Shown here: positions 34,390 to 43,319 of the stretch, piece by piece
How positions within the stretch are numbered: position 1 is the stretch's first letter
Layout: each line of letters opens with the position of its first letter
Assembly: GCF_009755605.1 (NCBI RefSeq)
Contig: NZ_WPNZ01000031.1
Span: 53,499 to 117,498, forward strand
Origin: Streptomyces typhae
Lineage (GTDB): Bacteria > Actinomycetota > Actinomycetes > Streptomycetales > Streptomycetaceae
Reading direction: 5' to 3'
Length of the DNA stretch: 64,000 nucleotides
Program-made: the position numbers and the translations under genes
The notes under the pieces: generated by a model
Databases searched by the model: none
What the model was told of the DNA's origin: nothing
The model's input: the letters and a program-made list of their open reading frames with translations, nothing else

Positions 34390-35453
34390 ATCCGCCGCCC
34401 CAAACCCGTATTGCCCTGGCCGTCACCGCAGTCTGCGTGGCCCTGACCTCGACCGCCTGCACCAGCGGCAGCTCCGAGGCCAAGAAGCCCGCTGCGCACG
34501 CCAGTGCCGACGAGCAGCCGGAGCTGTCGCCCGCGCTGACCCGGCAGGAGGCCCGCGCCGCAATCGAGCGGTACGCGCGGGTCAACAACAAGGCCAATAC
34601 CGGCCGTGACCGCGCCCTGCTCGCCACCATCGAGGACGGCCCGCTGTACGCCATGTCGGCCGCCGAGTACCAGCAGACCGACGGACTCACCCGGTCCGAG
34701 CGCAAGCCGTACCAGCCGTGGTCATACGACGCGCAGCGCGCCGAGCTGTACATTCCGCGGATCTCATCCGGCCAGCCGCGCTGGTTCGCCGCCGCCCTTG
34801 CCAGCAGCAAGAACCAGATCCCCGATCAGCTCGCCGTCTTCGCCCAGCAACCGCACCAGCAGCGGTGGGCGCTGGTCTCGGTCGCCGACCTGTACGGCAG
34901 GAATCTGCCCAAGGTGGTCCTGGACGCCGGCGGTTACGCCACCACCGTTGCCGCCAACCGCAGCAAGAGCCTCGCCGTCGGCGCCGACCGGCTGCGCCGC
35001 GGTGTCCTGGACAACTTCGCCACCGGCGGCCGGGGCTCCGGGAAGAAGAAGATCTTCGCCGCGAGCAGGGCCAGCAGCCAGCAGGTCAAGGTGCACAATG
35101 AGACCGTCAGCCAGTACGGCAGCCAGGGCTCCAGCATCTTCACCGGCGCCCCCAACCGCTACCGCGACACCTACGCGCTGAAGACCATCGACGGCGGCGC
35201 GCTCGTCTTCTTCTCCCACACCCACCATCAGACCGACACGGTCGCCCGCCCCGGCCTGCGGCTCGATCCCGGCAAGGAGGACCGGGCCTGGCTGCACGAC
35301 ATCCCGCGCACGCGCATCCGGTACACCTTCGTCTGCAACAACGCCGCCACCGTCCCCGCCAAGACCGGGCCTGCCACGCTCCTGGCCTACACCTGCGCCC
35401 GCACCCACGCCTCCGGCCCACCCGCGAACCCCGCACCCCCGCCTCGCGCGTAG
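34390..35453 (+). CDS. Putative lipoprotein, start region disrupted
   Basis: The mature part is a 320-residue-plus extracellular protein: TSTACTSGSSEAKKPAAHAS (lipobox with Cys), ARAAIERYARVNNKANTGRD, RYRDTYALKTIDGGALVFFS, then WLHDIPRTRIRYTFVCNNAA. From the first canonical start (GTG 34437) it would lack a hydrophobic signal. In-frame DNA just upstream encodes RIALAVTAVCVALTSTAC, a proper signal core. GAGGAG at 34378 with a 6-nt spacer points to ATC at 34390 and the peptide IRRPK, one base out of frame with it; one missing C at 34405-34407 would join them. The protein is probably a membrane-anchored lipoprotein exposed outside. Confidence 0.7.
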
Positions 35454-35489
35454 CTCATCCGTCCCCTGTCCCCGCCCTTGGAGCAGTTC

Positions 35490-36035
35490 TTGCCCGATCC
35501 TGACTTCGAGCTGTACGACAACGTCGGCCGCGACGCCGAGCAGATCACCGCCGCCCGCTACGGCATCGCCACCAGGGACGATCTGCTGCGCTGGGCGCAG
35601 CGAGACGCCGAGCCCTTCCTGGCCGAACACCCACTGCCGGATCCTCCCGTGCCTGCACCGGATTTGGCCGCGTATCACGACGCACTCGCCGCCGCCGAGA
35701 CACCCGCGCAGGCCAGCGCCGTCACCCAGCACCTCCTGGACGCCGCCGCACCCGTTCTCCAGGCGGTCAGCGGCTACCTCCTGGCCGCCGCCCAATGGCG
35801 CGGCCAGCACCGCGACACGGAGCCGTCCTCCCCGCCCAAGATGCTGATGGCGGCAGCCAGCCGCAGCCTCGACGTGCTGGCCCTCGCACACCACGCCGAC
35901 CTGGCCATCCTGCGCGCCACCTACGACCCCGCACCAGCATCAAACCCACAGGCCGATGGCCAGACCAGCACGGCGTCTGCCCTACCCCCGGCCCCGCCGA
36001 ACACCCCTCCCGCCGGACCAGCCCCCGGCCGGTAA
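35490..36035 (+). CDS. Hypothetical protein
   Basis: A 181-residue protein started at TTG 35490 (GGAG with a 6-nt spacer; a second TTG lies at 35478). The N terminus DPDFELYDNVGRDAEQITAA, then RYGIATRDDLLRWAQRDAEP is a compact helical unit; later VTQHLLDAAAPVLQAVSGYL and SRSLDVLALAHHADLAILRA, then a Pro-rich tail. No recognised family. It follows the lipoprotein gene by 36 bp. Confidence 0.6.
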   Translation: MPDPDFELYDNVGRDAEQITAARYGIATRDDLLRWAQRDAEPFLAEHPLPDPPVPAPDLAAYHDALAAAETPAQASAVTQHLLDAAAPVLQAVSGYLLAAAQWRGQHRDTEPSSPPKMLMAAASRSLDVLALAHHADLAILRATYDPAPASNPQADGQTSTASALPPAPPNTPPAGPAPGR

Positions 36036-36257
36036 CCAGCTCTCCTCTGCGGCTGCTTGTTCACGCGCTCTGTCGTCGCCCGCTCTGCCGGGTCTGGCTT
36101 CCGCAGCGTGCACGTCGACCAGGCCAGCCCGCGGTCGTCTCCCACCGCATGCCCGCCTCGTGCCACGCCGAGGGCGCCCTCGTCGTCTGCTTGCGCCCGT
36201 CCGTCACCGTGCCCGCAGCGGGCCTCGTACCTTCCGTCTCTGGAGAACGTCCTGTCC

Positions 36258-37031
36258 TTGCACTCCCGTCCCGACATCACGGTCGTCATCGCCACCCGGC
36301 TGCGGCCCGAACGCCTGGGCTACCTCACCGCCCTGCACGCCAGCCTGAAGCGGCAGACCGTGCCCTGGCAGGCTGTCCTCGTCCTCGACGGAGCCGACCG
36401 CGCACTCCTCCCCAAACCGCTGGCCACCGACGCTCGCATCCGGGTGGTCGACCTGCCCCGCCCGGTGGGTGCTGCCGCAGCCCGCAACTTGGGTCTGCGC
36501 ACGGTCCGCACCCCTTTCGTCTGCTACATGGACGACGATGATCTCGTGCCGGACAACAGCCTCGCCGTCCGCCACCAGCGGATCACCGAGACCGGCCTGG
36601 GATGGGTTGCGGGCTGGAGCGCCGACCTGCACCCGGACGGCTCCACCACCCTCTGGCGCTGTCCGACGCCGCCCGGTGTGCACCAGCCTGGCGCCGTGAC
36701 CAGGTACTGGGCCAGCCCCGAGGCGCAGATCCCGCTGGGCCAGACCATGCTGCTGGCCCGCACCGACCTCGTCCTGGCCGCCGGCGGACACGGCGGCCTG
36801 CCCGCCGGGGAAGACTTCGTGATGGTTAACGGCGTGACCAACCTCGCCGCGGGCGAACTGCTGCCGCACGTCGTCTACTTCTACCGCCAGCACCCCGCCC
36901 AGATGACGGCCGGCGGCGCCACGTACCGCGACCTGCGCGGCCCTGCGCGCGAGTTCGCCTTCCGGCATGGACGGGCACTGCGCTCAGCGCTGCAGCAGTC
37001 ACGCGCCGACAGCATGGCGGTAGCGACCTGA
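36258..37031 (+). CDS. Glycosyltransferase family 2 protein
   Basis: A 257-residue GT-A fold glycosyltransferase: DITVVIATRLRPERLGYLTA at the N terminus, PVGAAAARNLGLRTVRTPFV, and the DxD metal site in VCYMDDDDLVPD. The C-terminal part has GEDFVMVNGVTNLAAGELLP where the catalytic base would sit. TTG 36258 is used; a CTG six bases upstream (36252) has the better-spaced GGAG. Predicted to move a sugar from a nucleotide donor; acceptor unknown. The 220 bp before it have no supported gene. It overlaps the next gene by one base. Confidence 0.85.
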   Translation: MHSRPDITVVIATRLRPERLGYLTALHASLKRQTVPWQAVLVLDGADRALLPKPLATDARIRVVDLPRPVGAAAARNLGLRTVRTPFVCYMDDDDLVPDNSLAVRHQRITETGLGWVAGWSADLHPDGSTTLWRCPTPPGVHQPGAVTRYWASPEAQIPLGQTMLLARTDLVLAAGGHGGLPAGEDFVMVNGVTNLAAGELLPHVVYFYRQHPAQMTAGGATYRDLRGPAREFAFRHGRALRSALQQSRADSMAVAT

Positions 37032-37567
37032 TGGCTTCCGGTGTCACCCAGGCGACCCTGGACTACCTCGCCCGTCGCCTGAACGAAGTCGCCTGGCAGT
37101 TGCCGGCCACCGGTGCGGAGGTGGATCCGGTGGCGCTCACCGACGACATCGCCCTACTCGCCCACCACCTCACCTACGCCGGTGAACGCGTGCAGGAACG
37201 CTTCGCCGACCCGGAGCCGGTCACTCTTCCCGAGCGACGCGCCCTGATGCGGCTCACCGAGGCGATGACGGCCGTCACCGGCGCCACGCGTCACCTCACC
37301 GAAGCCCTCGACTGCATGTCCACCGGCTTCTACCGGCAAGCTGTTCCTGCAGCGGAATCCTCTCCCGTGCGGGACGCCCCCACGATGCTGCGGGTCATCG
37401 CGGCACAAAAGTGCGGCATGGCCCACGTCCAATTGCTCGCCACCGCCGCGCAGTTGCACACCGAGTCCGGAGGCAGAGCCGGACAGCCCGCACTAGCCAC
37501 AGCCCCGGGGCCGCCTGTGCCCCCTCACTGCGTCCCAGCGACTCCCGCGTCGCGGGCTGTTCGCTGA
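37031..37567 (+). CDS. Helical protein with Pro-rich tail
   Basis: A 178-residue all-helical protein: ATLDYLARRLNEVAWQLPAT, DDIALLAHHLTYAGERVQER, MRLTEAMTAVTGATRHLTEA, then a Pro/Ala tail. ATG 37031 overlaps the glycosyltransferase stop, so the two are co-translated. No family recognised. Confidence 0.65.
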   Translation: MASGVTQATLDYLARRLNEVAWQLPATGAEVDPVALTDDIALLAHHLTYAGERVQERFADPEPVTLPERRALMRLTEAMTAVTGATRHLTEALDCMSTGFYRQAVPAAESSPVRDAPTMLRVIAAQKCGMAHVQLLATAAQLHTESGGRAGQPALATAPGPPVPPHCVPATPASRAVR

Positions 37568-37580
37568 CTACCAGGACCCC

Positions 37581-38750
37581 ATGCCACCCGCACCCCTGAC
37601 CCAGATCGTTCTCAGCACCAGCCGTACCCACGGGCTCGTCGCCATCGCGCACGGCGAGGAGCACCACCGCGCCGCCCAGGACCTGGCCGAGGCGGGCTTT
37701 CAGCGCCTTCCCAGCGGCGCTTTCGCCGCGCCGCTCGCCGACAGGCCATCCGCCCTGCGGATGGCGCGTGCGCTGGTGCACCGCGCCCGCGAGCACGACA
37801 TCACGATCACCGCCAGCACCCGACCCTTCCTCGCGGACTTCGGCCACGACCTCGCCGACCGCCTGCCCGGCACCTGGAGCGCCGAGTTGCAGATCTACGG
37901 CCACCCGCTGATCCAGGAAGACCTCTGGTACGGGCTCTGGGAAGCCGGGGAGATCCACCGCGCGCTCCAGGACCACCAGATCCCGTACTCGGCCGTGCTG
38001 AGGAACGGCACGGGCACCGAGCTACTGTTGGTCGAGCGGCCCGGCCACCGCACCGGCTACCTCCTGGGCGCGCTCACCGAGCACGAGAAGGAAGACGTCC
38101 GCGCGGACCCCAGCACCCCGCGCACCCTGGTGCTGCCCGCCGAGGCCGACCTGGCCGCGCACGCGGCGGCCCGCACCTTCCTGCCCGCTTACCGCCGCGC
38201 CCTGCACCACCGGGACCTCAACACCGTCCTGTCGGCACTGGAACGCATCCGGGCCGAGCACGAGACGCTGCAGGCCATCAGGGAGTCAGGCCGCTACAGC
38301 GACGGCGTGCCGCTCGCCGGTACCCGGATGATTCCCGAGGTGGAGGCCACGTTCGCCGACTATGCCTGGCTCTCCTTCCGGCACGTCCTGGAACACGCAC
38401 CCGCCCTGCTCAGCCGCTGCCGCCCTGCCCTGACCGCCTGGCCTCAGGACGCCGCTGTCCTGGACCGTTTGCGCACCGCTGTGGCCGACAGCCAGGAAGC
38501 CTGGGCCGAGGACAGAGGGCTCAGCGGCGTCCTGTTCTGCGCCGACGGATGGAGGCGGGCCCGCAGCCGCTTCGGGCTCGCCGTCCTGCCCGCCATCGAG
38601 ACCTGGCTCGCCCACAGCGCGGTGTTCGAGCGTCAGGCCCGTGCCGCCGTCCCCGGCGGACCGGTCGCGCTATCGGCTCCCAGCCCGCGCCTGCTCACCG
38701 CCCGCCCGGCCACCCCCGCCGTATCCCGGGCTCCGGCGGCACACCGCTGA
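37581..38750 (+). CDS. Two-domain paralog A (full-length member)
   Basis: A 389-residue protein that serves as the reference for a paralogous group in this element. Domain N (about 1-90): HGLVAIAHGEEHHRAAQDLA...SALRMARALVHRAREHDITI. Domain L (about 92-200): FLADFGHDLADRLPGTWSAE...LRNGTGTELLLVERPGHRTG. A helical C-terminal region (PAYRRALHHRDLNTVLSALE...) follows. Related genes are at 38775 (domain N only), 39274 (N-L-C, frameshifted) and 48624 (L then an N-like domain). Function unknown; no catalytic motif visible. Confidence 0.7.
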   Translation: MPPAPLTQIVLSTSRTHGLVAIAHGEEHHRAAQDLAEAGFQRLPSGAFAAPLADRPSALRMARALVHRAREHDITITASTRPFLADFGHDLADRLPGTWSAELQIYGHPLIQEDLWYGLWEAGEIHRALQDHQIPYSAVLRNGTGTELLLVERPGHRTGYLLGALTEHEKEDVRADPSTPRTLVLPAEADLAAHAAARTFLPAYRRALHHRDLNTVLSALERIRAEHETLQAIRESGRYSDGVPLAGTRMIPEVEATFADYAWLSFRHVLEHAPALLSRCRPALTAWPQDAAVLDRLRTAVADSQEAWAEDRGLSGVLFCADGWRRARSRFGLAVLPAIETWLAHSAVFERQARAAVPGGPVALSAPSPRLLTARPATPAVSRAPAAHR

Positions 38751-38774
38751 CTCCCGCAGAAAGGATCCACCGCT

Positions 38775-39203
38775 CTGTCCGACCACTTCCACCTCGCCGT
38801 CCATCCCGAGCACGGCTTCGTCGCCGCCCCAACGGCCGCCATCACCCCGCACCGGGCCGAATGGTTCCTCAGCCGCGCAGGGTTCGAGCCCGTTCCCGAC
38901 CTGCCGGGGCTGTACCGCCTCACCCATCCCGGACGAGAAGGTCGGCGCCGCGCCCGCCAGGCCGTCCAGGACCTGCGCGCACACGGCCTGCGCGTCCAGG
39001 CCGACTACTCCCTCGACCCCGCGGTCACCCCTGTACGCGGCGGGCCGCTCAAACGCCGCCGGCGCATCGCCCAGGTCGCCGCCTCCACCTCACCACAGCG
39101 CACCCCGCCCTGCCCGCCGCCCCGCCGCGCCCCCCCTGCGCATCCGCCCGCGGTTCCCATCGCCGGACGTACCCACGGTGCAGGCCAGGGACTGGGGCGG
39201 TGA
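38775..39203 (+). CDS. Single-domain paralog of the 37581 protein, CTG start
   Basis: A 142-residue protein with no ATG, GTG or TTG start in frame. CTG at 38775 follows AGAAAGGA (9-nt spacer) and opens LSDHFHLAVHPEHGFVAAPT, which aligns with the N domain of the 37581 protein, continuing AEWFLSRAGFEPVPDLPGLY and RQAVQDLRAHGLRVQADYSL. A long Pro/Arg tail follows. GC3 is high along the frame and it fits neatly between its neighbours, so I regard it as a real gene despite the unusual start. Confidence 0.6.
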   Translation: MSDHFHLAVHPEHGFVAAPTAAITPHRAEWFLSRAGFEPVPDLPGLYRLTHPGREGRRRARQAVQDLRAHGLRVQADYSLDPAVTPVRGGPLKRRRRIAQVAASTSPQRTPPCPPPRRAPPAHPPAVPIAGRTHGAGQGLGR

Positions 39204-39273
39204 ACATACGCCGCGAGCCCACCCGCATCCCCTGCAACCGCACCGTCGCTGACCTGGCACGACTTGAGGCACC

Positions 39274-40292
39274 ATGAATCCCTCTGCAACGATCACGCTG
39301 TATCTCAGCGGTGATGACAAGATCGTCGCCCTGCCCAGCGGGACCGGCCGCCGGTGGGCCGAAACTGCTCTGGACCTGGCCGACTTCACCGAGAATCACG
39401 ACCGGATCCACACCCTGTCTCTGGACGACCCGCCAGCAGCACGGCAGGTGCTCACGCGTCTGCACCAAGCCGCCCGCGACTGCCACGTGACCATCACCAC
39501 CCACCCGCGCCCCTACCTCGGCGACATCGCCGAGACGCTCGTGCGGGCACTGCCGGGCTTTTGGAGAGCAGACGTCTCGGGCCTGCGCGGGCCAGAGGAC
39601 CAGGATCACCTGCGGGACTGCCTGTGGGAGACCGGCACGCTGCACACCCTCCTGGACAAGGCGCCGCTGGGCTTCGCGGCAATTCTCCGTGACGGCGGCG
39701 GCACCGAACTGCTGCTGGCCGAACGCCCTTCGGACGGCGCGTACGTGGTCGGGGCCCTGACACCGAGCCCAGATCACGTCCATGCCACCGCCCGGCTCCG
39801 CGTAGCATCGACGCCTCCGACGCCCGGCTCACCGCCAGGTTCATCCAGATGCGCCTGCTGCCCGACTACGAGCGGGCCGTGCACCTGTCGCGCCTGCACG
39901 AAGCCGAGGAGGACTTGCGCTGGGCCCAGCAGGGCGAGCCCGGCACCTACGACACCACGGACTTGCGAATAGCCCTCTACCGGTTCCGCAGCCACGCCAC
40001 CGCGTTTATCGCCACCATCCGCGCCGGCACACCTCTCTCCTCCGACCAGGCTCTCTTCCTCGACCGCATGGAAGACGGGCTGAGTCTCGACGCTCTGGAC
40101 GACGCGGATACCGAGGCGCTCGCCGACGCGGAAGCGGTGTGGCGCAGCGACGGCGAAGCCCTGATCGAGATGGCCCGCGGCGCTACTCCCTGCCGCCCCA
40201 GCAGCGCGGTATCCGCCTCGGCCATCTCGCCCGGCCGTCGGGCGTCGGCATTGCCGGTGCCGTCGTCGCCCATCAGCAGCCGACGCCGCTGA
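39274..40292 (+). pseudogene. Two-domain paralog of the 37581 protein, frameshifted near 39800
   Basis: ATG 39274 opens a frame with domain N (ITLYLSGDDKIVALPSGTG...) and domain L (YLGDIAETLVRALPGFWRAD...LRDGGGTELLLAERPSDGAY), then loses sense at about 39800. The frame one base back continues SIDASDARLTARFIQMRLLP, DYERAVHLSRLHEAEEDLRW and runs to 40292, matching the C-terminal region of the 37581 protein. One missing base in CGCGTAGC explains the break. The intact protein would be about 339 residues. Confidence 0.65.
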
Positions 40293-40335
40293 CACCCCCC
40301 GCCTCAAACGCCCCCGTCTTGTTCCGGAGTAGCTC

Positions 40336-41502
40336 ATGCCTGACCACACTGCCGACGACCTCGACACCGCCCTCGCCGACTTGGACACCTTCCACACACA
40401 TTTCGCCCGCATCCACGCGCGCTCCGAGCGCACGTGGTCCCGCACGGCCGACTCCGCGAATGCCACCCACGCCGCGTCAGTCATCGCGCAGAGCAGACGC
40501 CGGGAGAGCGTCGAGGTATTTCGGCGCCATGTCCTGCCGCATGCCGACCGGCTCATCCGCGCCGCGCACAGCGCGGTGGCGGCCATGCCACCAGCACGCC
40601 ATCACACCGCCTGGCGGGGTCTCATCGATGACTTGGGCCACGCCATCGGTAAGATCCGCAGCATCCTGACCGCCCCCGTCCCCGCCCGCCGGGCAGAATC
40701 CGATGCCACAGGCACCCGCGACGTCCGGTTGTGGCCCTACGTCCTGGCCTGGGCCGAGCGTTCCTTCATCATCAGCAACCTCGCCAAGCAGCACCGCCCC
40801 ACCGCGCCACCGCTGAGCGGCGAGGAGCAGCAGCGGTGGACGGAACGTGCCCTCGCGGCGTGGCAGCGCGGCGGCCTGGAGGTGACCGATGTCTGGTATT
40901 CGGCGCGCAACGAGCTGATCAGCCTGGCGTATCTCATCGAGGACGATGAGCAGAAGGTGTTGGTCCTGGTCGGTGGGGTCGGCAGTGAGCAGATGCGGGT
41001 GCTCGGCCACCACACCGGCATCGCCGAGGCCGAGCGGGCAGCGCCGCCGCCGGTGCCCGCAGGCGTCCTGCGCCCCAACTTCGCCCCCTTTCAGCACCGT
41101 CCCTCGACGACACCGGTCCCGGTCGCGGAGCTGCTCCGCAGGGTCGAGGACGCCCAGCACACAAGGGAGGTGTACATGGCGCTGCTGGATGCGGTGGAGG
41201 ACTCCGGCCACTCCCGCGGCCTGCTGCCGCGCCTAAGCGAACTCCTGGCCCGGGCCGCCACGTTCGCCGACGCGCTGGAGACCGGGCAGGGCCAGCAAAC
41301 CGCCGCCCGCCTCACCGTCCTGGCCCGCCAACTTGACATCCTGACGACGGAGATCGAATCCGCGGCCACTGGCCTCGGGTGCGGTGTCCTGCCGCCCCAC
41401 CGCACCCCGCACCCGATATTCCATCTCCCTGCCCCGCCCACGGCCACGCCGCCCTCCGGACCAGCCACACCGCACACGAGCCCCTCCGCCCGTCGCCTAT
41501 AG
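40336..41502 (+). CDS. Hypothetical large helical protein
   Basis: A 388-residue protein: ADDLDTALADLDTFHTHFAR and VEVFRRHVLPHADRLIRAAH (helical N-terminal third), LVLVGGVGSEQMRVLGHHTG (a strand-loop element in the middle) and VEDAQHTREVYMALLDAVED, RLTVLARQLDILTTEIESAA (helical end), then a Pro/Thr tail. No recognised family and no clear active site. Independent gene with its own start 43 bp after the preceding stop. Confidence 0.65.
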   Translation: MPDHTADDLDTALADLDTFHTHFARIHARSERTWSRTADSANATHAASVIAQSRRRESVEVFRRHVLPHADRLIRAAHSAVAAMPPARHHTAWRGLIDDLGHAIGKIRSILTAPVPARRAESDATGTRDVRLWPYVLAWAERSFIISNLAKQHRPTAPPLSGEEQQRWTERALAAWQRGGLEVTDVWYSARNELISLAYLIEDDEQKVLVLVGGVGSEQMRVLGHHTGIAEAERAAPPPVPAGVLRPNFAPFQHRPSTTPVPVAELLRRVEDAQHTREVYMALLDAVEDSGHSRGLLPRLSELLARAATFADALETGQGQQTAARLTVLARQLDILTTEIESAATGLGCGVLPPHRTPHPIFHLPAPPTATPPSGPATPHTSPSARRL

Positions 41503-41542
41503 CTCCCCACACGGGGGGCGTCCCCGCTTCAGAAGGCATGCT

Positions 41543-41790
41543 CTGACCTCCACCACCGGCTCTGGGCCGCTGCCCGCCCGCCGCCACGTCGCCCGTCTGC
41601 TGCTCGGCACGCTGCTCGGGCGTCTCCCCAGCGGCATGGCTCCCGTCGCCACCCTCCTCCTCGTCACCGACCGGGGCGGATCGCTCAAGCGGCGGCCTGC
41701 TCATTCAGTGTTACCGCGATCCTCCCGTCAGCCGAGCCGTGGCGGGCCTGGGTCAGACAGGCCGTGCAGGTCGTAGCGCTATGGTGCCCG
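41543..41790 (+). pseudogene. MFS transporter remnant, N-terminal piece
   Basis: From CTG 41543 (AGAAGG with a 5-nt spacer) the frame reads LTSTTGSGPLPARRHVARLL then GTLLGRLPSGMAPVATLLLV, the first helix of an MFS exporter. After RGGSL the frame shifts (GGLLIQCYRD in the next frame resembles helix 2) and coding sense is lost by about 41790. The other half of the same family lies at 42170-42636. Confidence 0.5.
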
Positions 41791-41812
41791 TCACACGAAG
41801 TGAGGGGACGCA

Positions 41813-42112
41813 ATGACGGATCAGGGGTGGCAGCTCAGACAGCGGGACCGGTTGATAGGGACGTTGGTCATGGAAGGAAGCGACATGTTCTGGACCGACT
41901 GTCGCTTTGAGCCTGCTCCCGCTTGGGATGAGCTGCGGCCACTCTTCGCTGCGTCGCGCGACGCCTGGCGTCAAGGCGATCGGGAAGCCGCTCTTGCCGC
42001 GGATGAGGCAATCCATGCGGAGGGGCTCACCCTCATCCCCACCACGGACGGAGCCCCCATCACCGACTTCCTAATACGTATCGAGGGGAACGTAGCCCGC
42101 TTTCGGCATTGA
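41813..42112 (+). CDS. Small conserved hypothetical protein (99 aa)
   Basis: A 99-residue protein with a clear ribosome site (GAGGGG, 5-nt spacer) and ATG 41813: WQLRQRDRLIGTLVMEGSDM, FWTDCRFEPAPAWDELRPLF, EGLTLIPTTDGAPITDFLIR. This beta-alpha-beta plan ending in DG.PI.DFLIRI..  is familiar from many short Streptomyces chromosomal proteins of unknown function. It stands between two pieces of a broken MFS gene, as if inserted there. Confidence 0.7.
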   Translation: MTDQGWQLRQRDRLIGTLVMEGSDMFWTDCRFEPAPAWDELRPLFAASRDAWRQGDREAALAADEAIHAEGLTLIPTTDGAPITDFLIRIEGNVARFRH

Positions 42113-42169
42113 GTCCGAAACTGCCTCCAGCACGACAGGGCCCGCCGAGCGGGTGGTGGTGCAGAGAAG

Positions 42170-42636
42170 GTCCCCCGCTGATCGTCGTACTCGCCACGGC
42201 CGCAGGCCCGAGCGGTGCGATGGGGGTCACCGCCGCGCTCGGTCTGCTCGGCGCCCCCCTCGTGTTCACCTCCGCGCCCTCCCGCTCCTGGCGCCCCACC
42301 CCCCAACAGCCCGGCGCACCGAGCTCTTATGGCCTCTGGCCCACCCGGGACTTCGCTGACTGTTCACCGCCGTGAGCGGCGTCGGCTGCGCGCTGGGCGC
42401 GCTCCACCTCCGGGCACTCGCGCTCGCGGAACGGTTCGGGATGAACCTGCTGGCAGGGCTGATCCCGGCCGCGCTGTCCACTGGCAGCCTGCTCGGCGGC
42501 CACTGCTACGGACGCCGAAGCTGGCCCGGCACCCTCACCCAGCAACTCGTCGCCGTCTCCGCGCCCTTCGCACTCTCCTGGCTGCCGCTGACGGCCGTCA
42601 CCAGCCCGCGATCTCCGACCGATTGCGATAGAGCCT
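42170..42636 (+). pseudogene. MFS transporter remnant, middle pieces
   Basis: Two adjacent reading frames carry MFS-like helices: PLIVVLATAAGPSGAMGVTA with LGLLGAPLVFTSAPS (about 42175-42295) and, from about 42372, CALGALHLRALALAERFGMN, LLAGLIPAALSTGSLLGGHC and LVAVSAPFALSWLPLTA. They are out of frame with each other and with the N-terminal piece at 41543. A decayed exporter gene. The roughly 300 bp after it (42640-42938) contain nothing I can support. Confidence 0.5.
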
Positions 42637-42938
42637 GAAGGTCAGGCTCGCCGTATCCGGCGCCACCGCCCGCATCGGGGGCCACCACCGCCGCAGCGCA
42701 GCACACACGGCCCGCTGAACACAGCATGCTTTGCAGAGAGATTGACCATGGCCGTTGTTGGTACACCCAGCTATCAGACGTGCGGAGAGGCCAGTCAGGT
42801 AGCTGCGGGGCGGTGAGGCCCGCCCTGGAGCATGTCGGCAGTCAGCCACGCACCGTGGAGGTGTTGGAAGCTCCGGGCCCGCCTCGCCTTCGCCCAACAC
42901 CCCACCGCTTTCCCGCCACCACCGATAGGAAATCCGCC

Positions 42939-43250
42939 TTGCCCGAAACACCAGCAGAGCCGTTCATGACGATCCGGCACGCCATCACCGGCGAGATCAC
43001 CACCACCGGCTACAACGCCGCCGCCCGGCGGATCCTGCTCCAGGACGGCTTCGAAGAAACGCCAGGCTGCGCTTGCCGAGCGACGGAACCCGGTACGGAG
43101 CAGGCGCACGAGCCTGCTCGCCAGCCAGCGAGCTGCTCGTCGCCGACCATTCCCTGCCCCTGTACCGAGCCCTCGGTCGGCCGGTGAGCGCCGACGGTAC
43201 GCCCCGGTTGGCCAGGTCGCCGATGTCAGCACAGTCCGTGATCCGCTCCG
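42939..43250 (+). pseudogene. Small hypothetical protein, frameshifted near 43059
   Basis: TTG 42939 with ATAGGAAA ahead starts LPETPAEPFMTIRHAITGEI then TTTGYNAAARRILLQDGFEE. The next frame takes over with ARLRLPSDGTRYGAGARACS and PASELLVADHSLPLYRALGR. One missing base after GAAGAAAC accounts for it. The normal stop is not found before the next gene, so the 3' part may also be altered. Family unknown. Confidence 0.45.
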
Positions 43251-43319
43251 AGAGCGGCCAGCCCTTCCAGAGCGTCGCCAACCCCGCCCGTTACCCGTAC
43301 CTATTGAAGGGCCCTCGTT

